Source: Sphingomonas kyeonggiensis
Lineage (GTDB): Bacteria > Pseudomonadota > Alphaproteobacteria > Sphingomonadales > Sphingomonadaceae
Direction: 5' to 3'
DNA: 64,000 bases
Assembly: GCF_014196745.1 (NCBI RefSeq)
Contig: NZ_JACIEH010000003.1
Span: 868,001 to 932,000 of the forward strand
The notes beneath the pieces are model-generated. The model was not told where the DNA came from. It saw only the letters and a list, made by a program, of their open reading frames with translations, and searched no databases. The stretch's first letter is position 1. Every line of letters starts with the position of its first letter. Shown here in pieces: positions 54,007 through 62,879 of the stretch. A program made the position numbers and the translations under genes.

Positions 54007-54722
54007 GCGATCCTCGTCAGGATCAGCGCGGCGAGGAGCAGGCCGGTCTCGGTCACTTCGATCCCGCCGCCATGGCCGTCGCCCGAAATGCCGCCGAGCT
54101 TGCGCCACAGCCAGGCGGCCCAGCCGAACAGCAGCACCGGCGTGACGAGCAGGCTCGGCGAGAACCAGGCGGCAGCGAGCCAGGCGAGCATCCAGAGAGC
54201 AAGATCGACCGGGCGCACCACATCGCGGAAGCGCGAGGCGAGGCCCGGATGGAGATCGGGCAGCCAGCGCGTCCAGAGCAAGGGCCCGATACGGGCGGCA
54301 AAGGGGATCAGCGCGATCGCGGCGAAGGCGTTGATCGCGACCAGCCCGTGGAGCAGCACCAGCTTGGTGACGAGCTGCACGCCGATCGTCACTGCGCCGA
54401 AGCTGCCGATATGCGGATCAGCGAGCACCTCGAGCACGCGCTCGCGGCTCTTGTGCGCGGCCCCGGCGGCATCGGCGATGTCGCCCAGCCCGTCGAGGTG
54501 CAGCGCGCCGGTCACCGCGACCCACAGCACCAGCCCGGCCAGCGCGCCGGTCCAGGGATCGATCCTTGTGCCCGCCCAGCAGGCACCGGCGACGAGCGCG
54601 CCGAGGATCAGCCCGACCGCGGGGAACCAGCGCATCGATGTGGCGAACTCGGCATTGCTCACCGCGATGCGCGGCGTCGGCAGGCGCGTGAGGAACTGGA
54701 TCGCGATGATCAGGCCCTTCAC
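54003..54722 (-). CDS. cobS: Adenosylcobinamide-GDP ribazoletransferase (cobalamin synthase)
   Basis: A 239-residue inner-membrane enzyme that joins adenosyl-GDP-cobinamide and alpha-ribazole. The conserved HLDGLGDIADA motif, with its metal-binding Asp residues, follows the second hydrophobic segment, and FLTRLPTP lies at the start. GTG 54722 is the start: it forms a GTGA overlap with the stop of the preceding phosphatase gene, and the longer frame does not resemble the family. Confidence 0.94.
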   Translation of the reverse strand: MKGLIIAIQFLTRLPTPRIAVSNAEFATSMRWFPAVGLILGALVAGACWAGTRIDPWTGALAGLVLWVAVTGALHLDGLGDIADAAGAAHKSRERVLEVLADPHIGSFGAVTIGVQLVTKLVLLHGLVAINAFAAIALIPFAARIGPLLWTRWLPDLHPGLASRFRDVVRPVDLALWMLAWLAAAWFSPSLLVTPVLLFGWAAWLWRKLGGISGDGHGGGIEVTETGLLLAALILTRIA

Positions 54723-55273
54723 GGGTAGATCCCCACGATCTGGGCGCTGGGCTTGTCGCCGGGCCAGACGCGCAGCGAGACCAGCACGCCATAGGGCAGG
54801 TCGAACGCCCAGAGCCGGCGCTGCTCGAAGCCGCACAGCAGATGGAGTGCCGCGCGCATCGCACCGCCATGGCTGACGACCAGGGTGGGAACAGGGGCGA
54901 GCGCATCGATGGCGTCCGATACCCGCGCGACGAGGGACGACCAGCACTCGCCTTCGGGAGGCGGGCTGGCGTCGGGGTCTTCCCAGAAGCGGACGAGTGC
55001 GTTGGAATCGACCTGATCCGGGGCGAGCCCGTCCCAGTCGCCGAAATCGAGCTCGCGCCAGCGCGGGTCGATGGTCGTCGGTCCGATCGCTTCGGCGGCG
55101 GCGCGGGCGCGTTGCAGGTCGGAGCTGACCACGCGCTCGACGCCAAGGTCCGCCGCCTGCGCTACGCATGCCGCTATCCCGTCGGGGGTCGGCGCGCAGT
55201 CGGTGCGGCCCATCAGCCGGCCTGGCAGCACCGGGGCGCCGTGACGCAGCAGGTGGAGCGCGAACGGCGTCAC
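54719..55273 (-). CDS. Histidine phosphatase family protein, alpha-ribazole phosphatase type
   Basis: A 184-residue enzyme likely removing phosphate from alpha-ribazole-5'-phosphate or from cobalamin-5'-phosphate. LLRHGAPVLPGRLMGRTD contains the phosphorylated His, and VVSHGGAMRAAL the second His. The position between cobT and cobS supports this role. Start GTG 55273 overlaps the cobT stop as GTGA. In enteric bacteria this gene is also called cobC, a name used here for the decarboxylase, so no symbol is given. Confidence 0.9.
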   Translation of the reverse strand: MTPFALHLLRHGAPVLPGRLMGRTDCAPTPDGIAACVAQAADLGVERVVSSDLQRARAAAEAIGPTTIDPRWRELDFGDWDGLAPDQVDSNALVRFWEDPDASPPPEGECWSSLVARVSDAIDALAPVPTLVVSHGGAMRAALHLLCGFEQRRLWAFDLPYGVLVSLRVWPGDKPSAQIVGIYP

Positions 55274-56283
55274 AGCTGGCCGGAAACCTGCGCCTCGGCG
55301 AAGGTCGCCATCTGATCGTGCGCGGCCAGGGCCGAGCGGATCACATTGACCGCCACCGCCGCGCCGCTGCCTTCGCCGAGCCGCATGCCGAGCGCCAGCA
55401 GCGGCTCCAGCCCGAGCCGGGCGAGCAACCGGGCATGGCCGGGCTCGGCCGAGACATGGCCGGCGATGCAATGCGCGGTGATGTCGACATTGTCGACCGC
55501 GAGCGGGGCGATCGCGGAACTGCTGATGAACCCGTCGAGCACGACTGGAACGCCGAGCTGGCGCGCGCGCAGCACGGCGCCGGCGATGGCGACGATCTCG
55601 CGGCCACCGACGCGGCGGAGCGTCTCGAAGGCATCGGCGGGCGCATCGGCGTGGAAGGCGAGGGCGCGCTCGACCACAGCAGTCTTGCGGGCGATCCCCT
55701 CGGCATCGATGCCGGTGCCCGGGCCGATCCAGTCGGCCGCCGCACCGCCATAGCTGCGCAGGCAGAGCGCCGCGGCGGCGGTCGAGTTGCCGATGCCCAT
55801 CTCGCCGACGGTGAGCAGGTCGAGATCGTCGGTCACCGCCGCGGCGCCGGCGTTCAGCGCGGCGAGGCATTCGGCTTCGGACAGCGCGGGCGCGATGGTG
55901 AAGTCGGCGGTGGGCGTGTCGAGGTCGAGCGCAGTCACCTGGAGCTCGAGCCCGGCGGCGCCCGACAGCGCGTTGATCGCGGCGCCGCCGGCCTGGAAAT
56001 TGGCGACCATCTGCACGGTGACGCTCGGCGGGAAGGCGCTGACGGCGTGGACGGTGAAACCGTGATTGCCCGCGAAGATCGCGGTGCGGGCGCGTTCGAT
56101 CTTCGGGCGGGCATTACCATGCCAGCCGGCGAAGAAGACCGCGATGTCCTCGAGCCGACCGAGCGAACCCGCCGGCTTGGTCAGCTCTGCCTGGCGTGCG
56201 CGGGCGGCGGCGATGGCGTCCTGGTCAGGCGCGCGCAGATCGGCGAGCGCGGCGCGGAAATCGGCAATCGAGGCAAAGGTCAT
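55270..56283 (-). CDS. cobT: Nicotinate-nucleotide--dimethylbenzimidazole phosphoribosyltransferase
   Basis: A 337-residue enzyme that makes alpha-ribazole-5'-phosphate from a lower-ligand base and nicotinate mononucleotide. The N-terminal KPAGSLGRLE is the CobT hallmark. FAGNHGF, GEMGIGNSTAAAAL and the C-terminal LGEGSGAAVA, holding the catalytic Glu, confirm it. The ATG forms an ATGA overlap with the DUF1636 gene. Confidence 0.96.
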   Translation of the reverse strand: MTFASIADFRAALADLRAPDQDAIAAARARQAELTKPAGSLGRLEDIAVFFAGWHGNARPKIERARTAIFAGNHGFTVHAVSAFPPSVTVQMVANFQAGGAAINALSGAAGLELQVTALDLDTPTADFTIAPALSEAECLAALNAGAAAVTDDLDLLTVGEMGIGNSTAAAALCLRSYGGAAADWIGPGTGIDAEGIARKTAVVERALAFHADAPADAFETLRRVGGREIVAIAGAVLRARQLGVPVVLDGFISSSAIAPLAVDNVDITAHCIAGHVSAEPGHARLLARLGLEPLLALGMRLGEGSGAAVAVNVIRSALAAHDQMATFAEAQVSGQL

Positions 56284-56687
56284 TCGGCGACAAATCCAGG
56301 AGGCGGGGTGCGGGTGATGAAATGGCCCTTAATCCCCTCGGGCCAGGCGGAGTAGGGCACGCGGCCATGCTCGCTCGCCGCATAGTGCAAGGCATAGTCG
56401 AGAATGGCGCGCGCGCTGTCCTCGTCCGGCGCGAACCGGCCGAGGACATAGCCGACCTTGTCGGGCGCGCGCAGGTGGAGGGTGCAGAAATCGGTGCAGG
56501 CGAACAGGCAGGGCATCTCCTGCACGGCGATCCCCGCATAGCGCGGATCGCTCGCCTGTACGGCGCGCAAGGCGGCGACCAGCCGGGCGCCGCCGCGCAC
56601 GCCCGTGCCATCCTCGCGCGAATCCGCGGAATGGCGACAGGTGTTGCAGGCGACGACCGCCGGGCCGTCCTCGACGCGCGTGAGCAT
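56280..56687 (-). CDS. DUF1636 family Cys-rich protein in the cobalamin operon
   Basis: A 135-residue protein. VACNTCRHSAD gives a CxxC near the N-terminus, and MPCLFACTDFC gives three more Cys about 55 residues later. The layout recalls thioredoxin-like [2Fe-2S] ferredoxins, so metal or cluster binding is likely. DUF1636 genes recur in cobalamin clusters but have no established reaction that I know of. It overlaps its neighbours on both sides (TGATG and ATGA), tying it tightly to cobT and the membrane protein. Confidence 0.8.
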   Translation of the reverse strand: MLTRVEDGPAVVACNTCRHSADSREDGTGVRGGARLVAALRAVQASDPRYAGIAVQEMPCLFACTDFCTLHLRAPDKVGYVLGRFAPDEDSARAILDYALHYAASEHGRVPYSAWPEGIKGHFITRTPPPGFVAE

Positions 56688-57223
56688 CAGGCCGTGGCCA
56701 GCCTTCCGCCAGGCGCCGGGACGCCGAGCGCGACCAGCAGCCGGTAGAAGGCATAGAGCCCGATCAGGATCGCGCCGTTGCGGACGAACTGGTCGAGCGA
56801 ATAGCCGGGGTTCAGGGTGATCGCCACGCCGCCCAGTACCGCCGCCCAGCACAAAGTGACCAGCTTGCCTGCGACGAACGCCGCAAGATAAGCGATGGCC
56901 AGCTTCGCGATGGTCGAGCGGACCTCGAGCCGCCCGAGCACCGCATAGGCGCCGATCGCCGACCCCGCCGCCGCGGTGCCGAGCCCGACGCCCCAGAGGA
57001 GCGTCTTCGGGTCATGCGGATAGTGGAGGACGAGGAAGCCGATCGCCTGGTTGGCGCCCCAGGCGGCGAGCGCCAGCGCGATCCCGTCGCGCGGGCGCAT
57101 GTGCACCGCCGCCAGCGCGGCGAGCGCCGCGACCGGGGCCGTGCAGGCCAGTGCGAAGCTGGTCGCCATGCTCGCCAGCGTCAGCAGCATGATCCAGAGG
57201 GTGGATGCGCGTGCCTGTGTCAT
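56687..57223 (-). CDS. Membrane protein of unknown function in the cobalamin operon
   Basis: A 178-residue inner-membrane protein with about five hydrophobic segments (for example LWIMLLTLASMATSFALA and LAIAYLAAFVAGKLVTL). Small integral proteins in this position are often proposed cobalt or corrinoid transport components, but I cannot assign it to a named family. ATG 57223 has GGGAGA eight bases before it. An upstream ATG (57238) overlaps the btuB stop and may instead be used. It lies between btuB and the DUF1636 gene. Confidence 0.75.
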   Translation of the reverse strand: MTQARASTLWIMLLTLASMATSFALACTAPVAALAALAAVHMRPRDGIALALAAWGANQAIGFLVLHYPHDPKTLLWGVGLGTAAAGSAIGAYAVLGRLEVRSTIAKLAIAYLAAFVAGKLVTLCWAAVLGGVAITLNPGYSLDQFVRNGAILIGLYAFYRLLVALGVPAPGGRLATA

Positions 57224-57237
57224 GTTGCGTTCTCCCA

Positions 57238-59199
57238 TCAGAAGCGCCCGCGGATGCCGGCATAGATGCTGCGGCCCAGCGTGCCGTAGCGATAGGCGGT
57301 CATGTACTTCTCGTCGAACAGGTTCTCGGCGCGCGCGAACACGCTGAGATTGTCACCCGCCTTCAGCTCGGCGCGCAGGTCGACCAGCGTATAGTCGTCG
57401 AGCCTGGTAGTGTTCGCCGCATTGTCGAAGCTGTGGCCGGACCAGCGCACCGCCGCGCCGGTGGTCAGGCCGAACGGGAAGGCATAGCTGATCGAGCCGT
57501 TGGCGGTGTTCTGCGGGCGGCGCGGCAACCACTTGCCGAAGGTCGCGGTGCCCGGCGAGCGGTCCTCGGCGACGGTCCAGCTATAGTTGCCGTCGAGGGT
57601 GAAGCCGCCCAGGTTGAGCGCGCCCGAAGCCTCGATGCCGTGCGCCTCGGCGCGCGAGACGTTCGAATAATAGCCGAAGCGGCGCACGGTGGGGCTGCCC
57701 GGCACGAAGCAGAGCGGCACCGTCGAGGTCGCGGTGCAGCTGTTGAAGATGATCTGGCTGGTGGTCTTGCGCTCGAAATAGGTGGCGCCGAACACCAGCT
57801 TGCGGCCGAACAGCTGCTGCTCGACGCCGGCTTCCCAGCCCTTGGCCTGTTCGGGATCGAGCGCGGTGTTCCCGTACTCGCTGAACTGCTGGTAGAGCGA
57901 CGGCGCCTTGAAGCCCTCGCCATAATTGGCGCGGATGATCGTGCCCCAGGAGGAGCGCCACACGCCGCCGGCCTGGAACAGGGTCTGCCCGCCGAAGCGG
58001 CTGTGATCGTCATAGCGGATGCCGCCATTGAGGGTCAGGCCGGTGATCGGCTCGACGCTGAGCTGGGCATAGGCGCTGGTGAGCTCGGCGCTGCCGCGCG
58101 AGAAGGCGGGCAGCGGGGTTGCCAGCGAGGCGGCGGGCGAGCGGCTGCGGAAGTCCGAATTCTCGTTCTCGACGCCGAACACCGCGGAGATCTGCTTCGT
58201 GAAGGCGAAGCTGCCCTGGTACTCGAAGCGCTTGTTCTTGCCGTCGGACTCGAAGCTCAGCGGGCGGGCGCGGGTGGGGCCGTAGCTGTCGCGATCGGTG
58301 TCGGTATAGGCATAGGCGAAGCGGTTGCGGAACCGGCCGTCGAGCAGCGACAGGTTGATGCCGGCATAGCCGACAAACTCTTCGCTGGTCGAATAGTCGC
58401 TATTGTCGCCACTGGTCGAATCGATCTCGGTGCGGCCGTTCGAATAATAGCCGCGGACCTCGACGCTGAGGTTGCTGGTCAGCGTCAGCTCGGCGCGGCC
58501 CGAGGCGCTGCTGTTGTTGTAGCCATCGGCTTCCTTGCCGCCGAACTGCGGGGCGATCGCCGAGATGCCGGCGGTGGTGAAGCGTTGGCCACCGACGCGC
58601 CAGGCGAGCGGACCGGTCTTGCCGCCGATCGCGGCGCGGGCGCTGACCGTCTCGCGCGAGCCGGCCTCGATGTCGAAGCTGCCCTCGAGTGCCTTGGTGG
58701 GCGCGGCGGTGACGATGTTGACCACGCCGCCGATCGCCTGGCTGCCCCACAGGATCGACTGGGGGCCGCGCAGCACTTCGATGCGCGAACTGTCGCCGAT
58801 CAGCATGTTGGCGAAATTGTAGCCGCCGCCGGTGGCCGCGGGATCGTTGAGCTTCACGCCGTCGATCACCACCACGGTCTGGTCGGACTCGGCACCGCGG
58901 ATGCGCAGCGAAGTCGAGGTGCCATAGCCGCCGTTGCGCGAGATGCTGATGCCGGGCGTGCGGAGCAGGATCTCGGTGGCGCCGATGTCCTGGCTGCGAT
59001 CGATCGCGGCCTTGTCGAGCACGGTGATCGAGGCGGGGACCTGATCGATGTTCATCGGCGCGCGGGTGGCGGTGACGACGATATCGTCGCTGGTCTCGGT
59101 AGCGGCGGCGTCAGGCGCAGCTGCCTGCTGCGCGAAGGCGGCGGGCGCAGCCGCGAGCGCGAGGACGGAAACGGAGAAACGGAAAACGGACTTCATCAT
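57238..59199 (-). CDS. btuB: TonB-dependent vitamin B12 receptor
   Basis: A 653-residue outer-membrane receptor. A signal peptide ends near AFAQQ, the TonB box is DIVVTATR, and the plug has LLRTPGISISRNGG, VVVIDGVKLNDP and RIEVLRGPQSILWGSQAIGGVVNI, a BtuB-like pattern. The barrel ends YAGIRGRF with terminal Phe. The start is ATG 59199 or the adjacent ATG 59196. A cobalamin riboswitch lies in its leader, which together with the downstream genes makes cobalamin the substrate. It heads the assembly half of the cluster. Confidence 0.95.
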   Translation of the reverse strand: MMKSVFRFSVSVLALAAAPAAFAQQAAAPDAAATETSDDIVVTATRAPMNIDQVPASITVLDKAAIDRSQDIGATEILLRTPGISISRNGGYGTSTSLRIRGAESDQTVVVIDGVKLNDPAATGGGYNFANMLIGDSSRIEVLRGPQSILWGSQAIGGVVNIVTAAPTKALEGSFDIEAGSRETVSARAAIGGKTGPLAWRVGGQRFTTAGISAIAPQFGGKEADGYNNSSASGRAELTLTSNLSVEVRGYYSNGRTEIDSTSGDNSDYSTSEEFVGYAGINLSLLDGRFRNRFAYAYTDTDRDSYGPTRARPLSFESDGKNKRFEYQGSFAFTKQISAVFGVENENSDFRSRSPAASLATPLPAFSRGSAELTSAYAQLSVEPITGLTLNGGIRYDDHSRFGGQTLFQAGGVWRSSWGTIIRANYGEGFKAPSLYQQFSEYGNTALDPEQAKGWEAGVEQQLFGRKLVFGATYFERKTTSQIIFNSCTATSTVPLCFVPGSPTVRRFGYYSNVSRAEAHGIEASGALNLGGFTLDGNYSWTVAEDRSPGTATFGKWLPRRPQNTANGSISYAFPFGLTTGAAVRWSGHSFDNAANTTRLDDYTLVDLRAELKAGDNLSVFARAENLFDEKYMTAYRYGTLGRSIYAGIRGRF

Positions 59200-59349
59200 G
59201 TCATTCGACCCAATCGACATGCCGCGTCCGCGCGCGGACGATGTCGGGGCCGGAACGGGCGCGCGCGACAGCGTCCGCGTGCACACGCGGCCAATCTCGT
59301 CGTCGCTCGGGTTTACCCCCGTCCGCCCGGCACACCCTGTCCGCGCGAA

Positions 59350-59530
59350 AGACGACCGCGACGGGCAGGTCTCCTGGCTCGCGGGTCAGTGCCGGTCCGG
59401 CCGCCTTCTCGGAACTCGCGTCCCAATGGCATCTGGCCGATGGCTCACCGCTTACAGTTGCAGGGGCAGCCGGAGTGTATCCGTTCCCTTTTCATCCCCG
59501 TCCCCGGGGAACCTGTCGCGCGGCTTCCCT
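59350..59530 (-). ncRNA. Cobalamin riboswitch (adenosylcobalamin type)
   Basis: On the minus strand the leader of btuB contains the conserved core GCCCCTGCAACTGTAAGCGG (59449-59468) and, further 3', the B12 box AGCCAGGAGACCTGCC (59364-59379). The 5' part has CAGGTTCC and GATGAAAAGGGAAC. These are the signature segments of the cobalamin riboswitch in the correct order. About 150 bases separate the B12 box from the btuB start. When cobalamin is bound it should reduce expression of btuB and the genes after it. The outer limits given are approximate. Confidence 0.96.
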
Positions 59531-59576
59531 AGTCGTTACGCGCGCGGCTGGCAATCGCTGCGGTGCAGCGTGAAGA

Positions 59577-60269
59577 TCAGGCGGCCTTGAACCAGACGAC
59601 CAGCGCGAAGCGCGCCTTGTTGGCGGGCAGGGTGCGGTGGGGCGTGAAGCGATCGAGGAGCAGCACGGTTCCCGCCGGGCATTCGGGCTCGAGCCGCTGC
59701 ATGCCGGCGATGGCTTCCTCGGTGATACGCAGGCCATTGTCGGTCACGCTGGCGAGCGGCGCGGGCTGGCGGCCGGCGATGATCTCCAGCCCGCCATTGC
59801 CGGGGCCGGCGTCGCAAAGCGGGATCCAGGCGGTGGTCCAGACCTGGCCGCAGGCGACGCCGTCGTCGCGGGCGACGTCCGAATGCCAGGCGTGGCGATG
59901 CTCGGGGAAGCTGGCGATGCTGGCGCGGATGCGGACGACCTTGCCGGCGAGTTTCTGCTCGCCGATCCGCTCGGCCTCGGCGCGCAGACGGGGATCGTTG
60001 GCGATCTCCTGCAGCCGCGGTCCGCGATGCGCATCGGTGCAGATCGCGACGCGGAGCAGGTTCGCCTGGCTGCGGTCGCTCGCATAGATCCGATCGAGCC
60101 GGTCGGCGAGCGGGGCGTCCGGGTAGCTCTGCTCATAGGGCAGATAGAGCGCGTGCGAGAGCCGATCGATGTGCTCGGCGATGTCGGTCTGCGCGGCCTC
60201 GACCAGCGCGCGATCGAACAGCGGCAGGGCGGCATAGCCCTGCTCGCGATAGAAGGTGGGATCGCTCAT
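59577..60269 (-). CDS. Phytanoyl-CoA dioxygenase (PhyH) family protein in the cobalamin cluster
   Basis: A 230-residue Fe(II)/2-oxoglutarate-dependent dioxygenase-like protein. HAWHSDVA carries the first two facial-triad residues (HxD), FTPHRTLPANKAR carries the distal His and an Arg that would bind 2-oxoglutarate. The family hydroxylates lipids, amino acids and small natural products. Its ATG overlaps the btuD stop (ATGA), so it is the last gene of the uptake unit. Nothing known in B12 uptake needs such an enzyme; its substrate is unknown. Confidence 0.85.
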   Translation of the reverse strand: MSDPTFYREQGYAALPLFDRALVEAAQTDIAEHIDRLSHALYLPYEQSYPDAPLADRLDRIYASDRSQANLLRVAICTDAHRGPRLQEIANDPRLRAEAERIGEQKLAGKVVRIRASIASFPEHRHAWHSDVARDDGVACGQVWTTAWIPLCDAGPGNGGLEIIAGRQPAPLASVTDNGLRITEEAIAGMQRLEPECPAGTVLLLDRFTPHRTLPANKARFALVVWFKAA

Positions 60270-61036
60270 CGGCTGCGGCCCAGGGTGGTGATCGTCGGCC
60301 AGTCGCCGGTGAGTTCGACCTTGGCGTCGATGCCGTACACCGACTTGAGATTGGCGGGGGTGAGCACCTCGGCGGGCGTACCGTCGGCGACGACGGTACC
60401 GTTGTCGATCAGCACCAGCCGGTCGCAATAGCGCGCGGCCATGGTGAGGTCGTGCAGCACCGCGATCACCACGCCACCGGCACGCGCCTCGCCCTGGAGC
60501 AGTTCCATCACGTCGATCTGGTGGCCGGGATCGAGGCTGGCGAGCGGCTCGTCGGCGATGAGCGCGGGAGCCTCGACGGCCAGTGCACGGGCGAGCAGGA
60601 CGCGGGCGCGTTCACCACCCGACAGCTCGGTGGCGACGCGGTCGCGCAGACCCGCGACATCGGCGCGCTCGATCGCCCGCTCGATCGCGGCGGTGTCCGC
60701 TTCGCCGATGCGGGACATCGGGGCGAGATGGGGCAGGCGGCCGAGCTCGACCAGCCGCTCGACGGTGAGCGGCCAGTGGAGGGTCTGGCCCTGGGGGAGA
60801 TAGGCGACGCGTTTGGCCAGCTCGGCGCGCGACATCGTCGCGACCTCGACATCATCGACGAGGATGCGGCCGGCGTGCGGCACCAGAGCCAGCATCGCGC
60901 GGGCGAGGGTCGACTTGCCGGCGCCGTTGGGGCCGACGATGCCGGTCAGGGTGCCGGGGGCGAAGCTTGCGCTGGCGCTTCGCACCACATCGCGCTTGCC
61001 GAGCGCGACGGCGACGTTTTCGAGGCGAATGTTCAC
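60266..61036 (-). CDS. btuD: Cobalamin ABC transporter ATP-binding protein
   Basis: A 256-residue ATPase of the FecE/BtuD class. Walker A is VGPNGAGKST, the Q-loop AYLPQGQ, the signature LSGGERARVLLARA, Walker B LIADEPLASLD, and the switch His lies in VLHDLTMAA. GTG 61036 is the start because it forms a GTGA overlap with the btuC stop. It drives import of cobalamin through BtuC. Confidence 0.94.
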   Translation of the reverse strand: MNIRLENVAVALGKRDVVRSASASFAPGTLTGIVGPNGAGKSTLARAMLALVPHAGRILVDDVEVATMSRAELAKRVAYLPQGQTLHWPLTVERLVELGRLPHLAPMSRIGEADTAAIERAIERADVAGLRDRVATELSGGERARVLLARALAVEAPALIADEPLASLDPGHQIDVMELLQGEARAGGVVIAVLHDLTMAARYCDRLVLIDNGTVVADGTPAEVLTPANLKSVYGIDAKVELTGDWPTITTLGRSR

Positions 61037-62025
61037 CACAGGCGGCGCTCCCGCATCAGATGGATCAGGAAGACCGGCACACCGAGGAAAGCGGTGACGA
61101 CGCCGAGCTTGAGTTCGTTCTTGGTGTCGATCAGGCGAACGGCGAGATCGGCGAAGGTGAGCAGGGCTGCACCGCCGATCGCCGAAGGCAGCAGGATCGC
61201 CGACGGGCTCCGATCGGTGAGCGGGCGGACCAGATGCGGCACGATCAGCCCGATGAAGCCGATCGCACCCGACACGGCCACCGCGCCGCCCACGCCGATC
61301 GCGGTGCCGAGCAGCAGGCGGATGCGGGTGCGCTGGATGTCGACGCCGAGCGCCTGGGCGCCGTCCTCGCCGAGCGTCAGCGCATCGAGCGCGCGGCCGT
61401 CCCAGAACAGCAGCAGCGCGCCGATCGCGATGCAGGGATAGGCGATCCAGACATGTTCGAACGAGCGGTTCTCCAGGCTGCCGAGCAGCCAGGTCATGAT
61501 CTCCATCGCCGCGAAGGGATTGGGCGAGAGATTGAGTGCGAGGCTGACCCCGGCGGTGGCCAGCGTCGCCACCGCGATGCCGGCGAGGATCAGGGTGAGC
61601 GGGCTCTCCGACCGGCCGGCGAGGAGGAACAGCGCCATCAGCGAGACCAGCGCGCAGAGCACCGCGAGGACCGGCAGCACGATCGGATGCAGTTCCGCGA
61701 GCCCGAAATAGAGCGCCGCGACTGCGCCCAGCGCAGCCGCATTGGAGGTGCCCAGCACCGAGGGCTCGGCGAGCGGGTTGCGGAGGTAGCCCTGCAGCGC
61801 CGCACCGGCGAGGCCGAGGATCGCGCCCACGCCCAGGCCCAGCAGCATGCGCGGCAGGCGCAGCTCGAGCAGGATGGTGGTGGCGATCCGGTCGCCATGC
61901 CCGGTGAAGGCGGCGACCATCCGGGCGAGCGACAGATGGACCGGCCCGAACAGGATCGATCCGATCGCCGCGACCAGCGTAAGGGCGAGCAGCCCGGTTA
62001 TCAGCAAGGGGCGGGAAATTGTCAT
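61033..62025 (-). CDS. btuC: Cobalamin ABC transporter permease
   Basis: A 330-residue FecCD/BtuC permease with about nine to ten hydrophobic segments. RLPRMLLGLGVGAILGLAGA and LAEPSVLGTSNAAALGA are the family signature, GDRSP-like loop residues (LTDRSP) precede the coupling helix, and ENELKLGVVT-type residues end the protein. It forms the inner-membrane channel with BtuD and receives cobalamin from BtuF. Start ATG 62025 overlaps the btuF stop by four bases. Confidence 0.94.
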   Translation of the reverse strand: MTISRPLLITGLLALTLVAAIGSILFGPVHLSLARMVAAFTGHGDRIATTILLELRLPRMLLGLGVGAILGLAGAALQGYLRNPLAEPSVLGTSNAAALGAVAALYFGLAELHPIVLPVLAVLCALVSLMALFLLAGRSESPLTLILAGIAVATLATAGVSLALNLSPNPFAAMEIMTWLLGSLENRSFEHVWIAYPCIAIGALLLFWDGRALDALTLGEDGAQALGVDIQRTRIRLLLGTAIGVGGAVAVSGAIGFIGLIVPHLVRPLTDRSPSAILLPSAIGGAALLTFADLAVRLIDTKNELKLGVVTAFLGVPVFLIHLMRERRLW

Positions 62026-62879
62026 CGGGCGTGGGTCCGATCCTGCAAACGAGCCAATTGGGTCGCCATCCCCTCGGCCGCCTGGACATAGGCGGAGCTG
62101 CCGCACACGGTCCATGCCTGGGGGATGCTGATACGGGGGATGTTGGCGATCGCCGGGTGGTGGAGCATCTCGGTGCCCTGGTCGGCGATCCGGTCGGTGG
62201 CGCTCTCAACGATGAGATAGTCGGGCTGGGCCGCGACCATTTCCTCGATGCTGAGCTGCGAGAGCGGCGGCTTGTCGAGCTTGGCGGCCAGGTTCACCAG
62301 CCCCATGCGTTGCATCAGGTCGTCGATCAGCGTGCCGGTGCCGGTCATGAACCCGCGGCGCTGATAATAGGCCGCGACCTTGCCGCCGCCGGGCTTGCCG
62401 ATCCTGGCCAGCCGCGCCTGCATGTTCGCGATCAGCGCCTCGCCGCGCTCGGGATGGCCGACCGCGGTCGCGGTCTGGCGGATCGACGCGTAGATCTCGT
62501 CGACCGTGTTGGCGGTGTCGAGATCGAGGAGATTGTACTTGTGCCCCTTGAGCGCGCGCATCGGGGCGCTGCGGCTGGCGGGCATGCCGACGATCAGGTC
62601 GGGATCGATCGCGAGGATCTGCTCGGCCGAGTTCTTGATCACCGGCAGCCCGCGCGCCTTCGCCGCCTCGCCCGACATCTCGGTGCTGGTGGCGTTGCGC
62701 GTCACCCCGGCGATCTGGTCGCGATCGGCCAGTGCGAGGACGAGCTGGTCGGCGCACAGGTTGATCGAGACGATCCGCCTGGGCTTGCCCGAGGGCGGCG
62801 CCGATGCGGGCGCGCCGGCCCATAGCGCGGCACCACCAAGGGCGAGCAGCGGCAGGGCCAGGAGCTTGGCCGAGGCCAT
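62022..62879 (-). CDS. btuF: Periplasmic cobalamin-binding protein
   Basis: A 285-residue substrate-binding protein of the FecB/BtuF class. A signal peptide of about 26 residues lacks a lipobox. Two lobes follow: IVSINLCADQLVLALA and DPDLIVG in the first, QPDYLIVESATDR and WTVCGSSAYVQAAEGM in the second. The SINLCADQ stretch is typical of cobalamin and heme binders. Its ATG overlaps the cobO stop by one base. It captures the vitamin after TonB-dependent entry. Confidence 0.92.
   Translation of the reverse strand: MASAKLLALPLLALGGAALWAGAPASAPPSGKPRRIVSINLCADQLVLALADRDQIAGVTRNATSTEMSGEAAKARGLPVIKNSAEQILAIDPDLIVGMPASRSAPMRALKGHKYNLLDLDTANTVDEIYASIRQTATAVGHPERGEALIANMQARLARIGKPGGGKVAAYYQRRGFMTGTGTLIDDLMQRMGLVNLAAKLDKPPLSQLSIEEMVAAQPDYLIVESATDRIADQGTEMLHHPAIANIPRISIPQAWTVCGSSAYVQAAEGMATQLARLQDRTHAR

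Noticed and set aside
57205..59532. A 775-codon frame antisense to btuB extending through the riboswitch
   Set aside because: It reads through the complement of btuB and of a structured RNA and shows no family motif.
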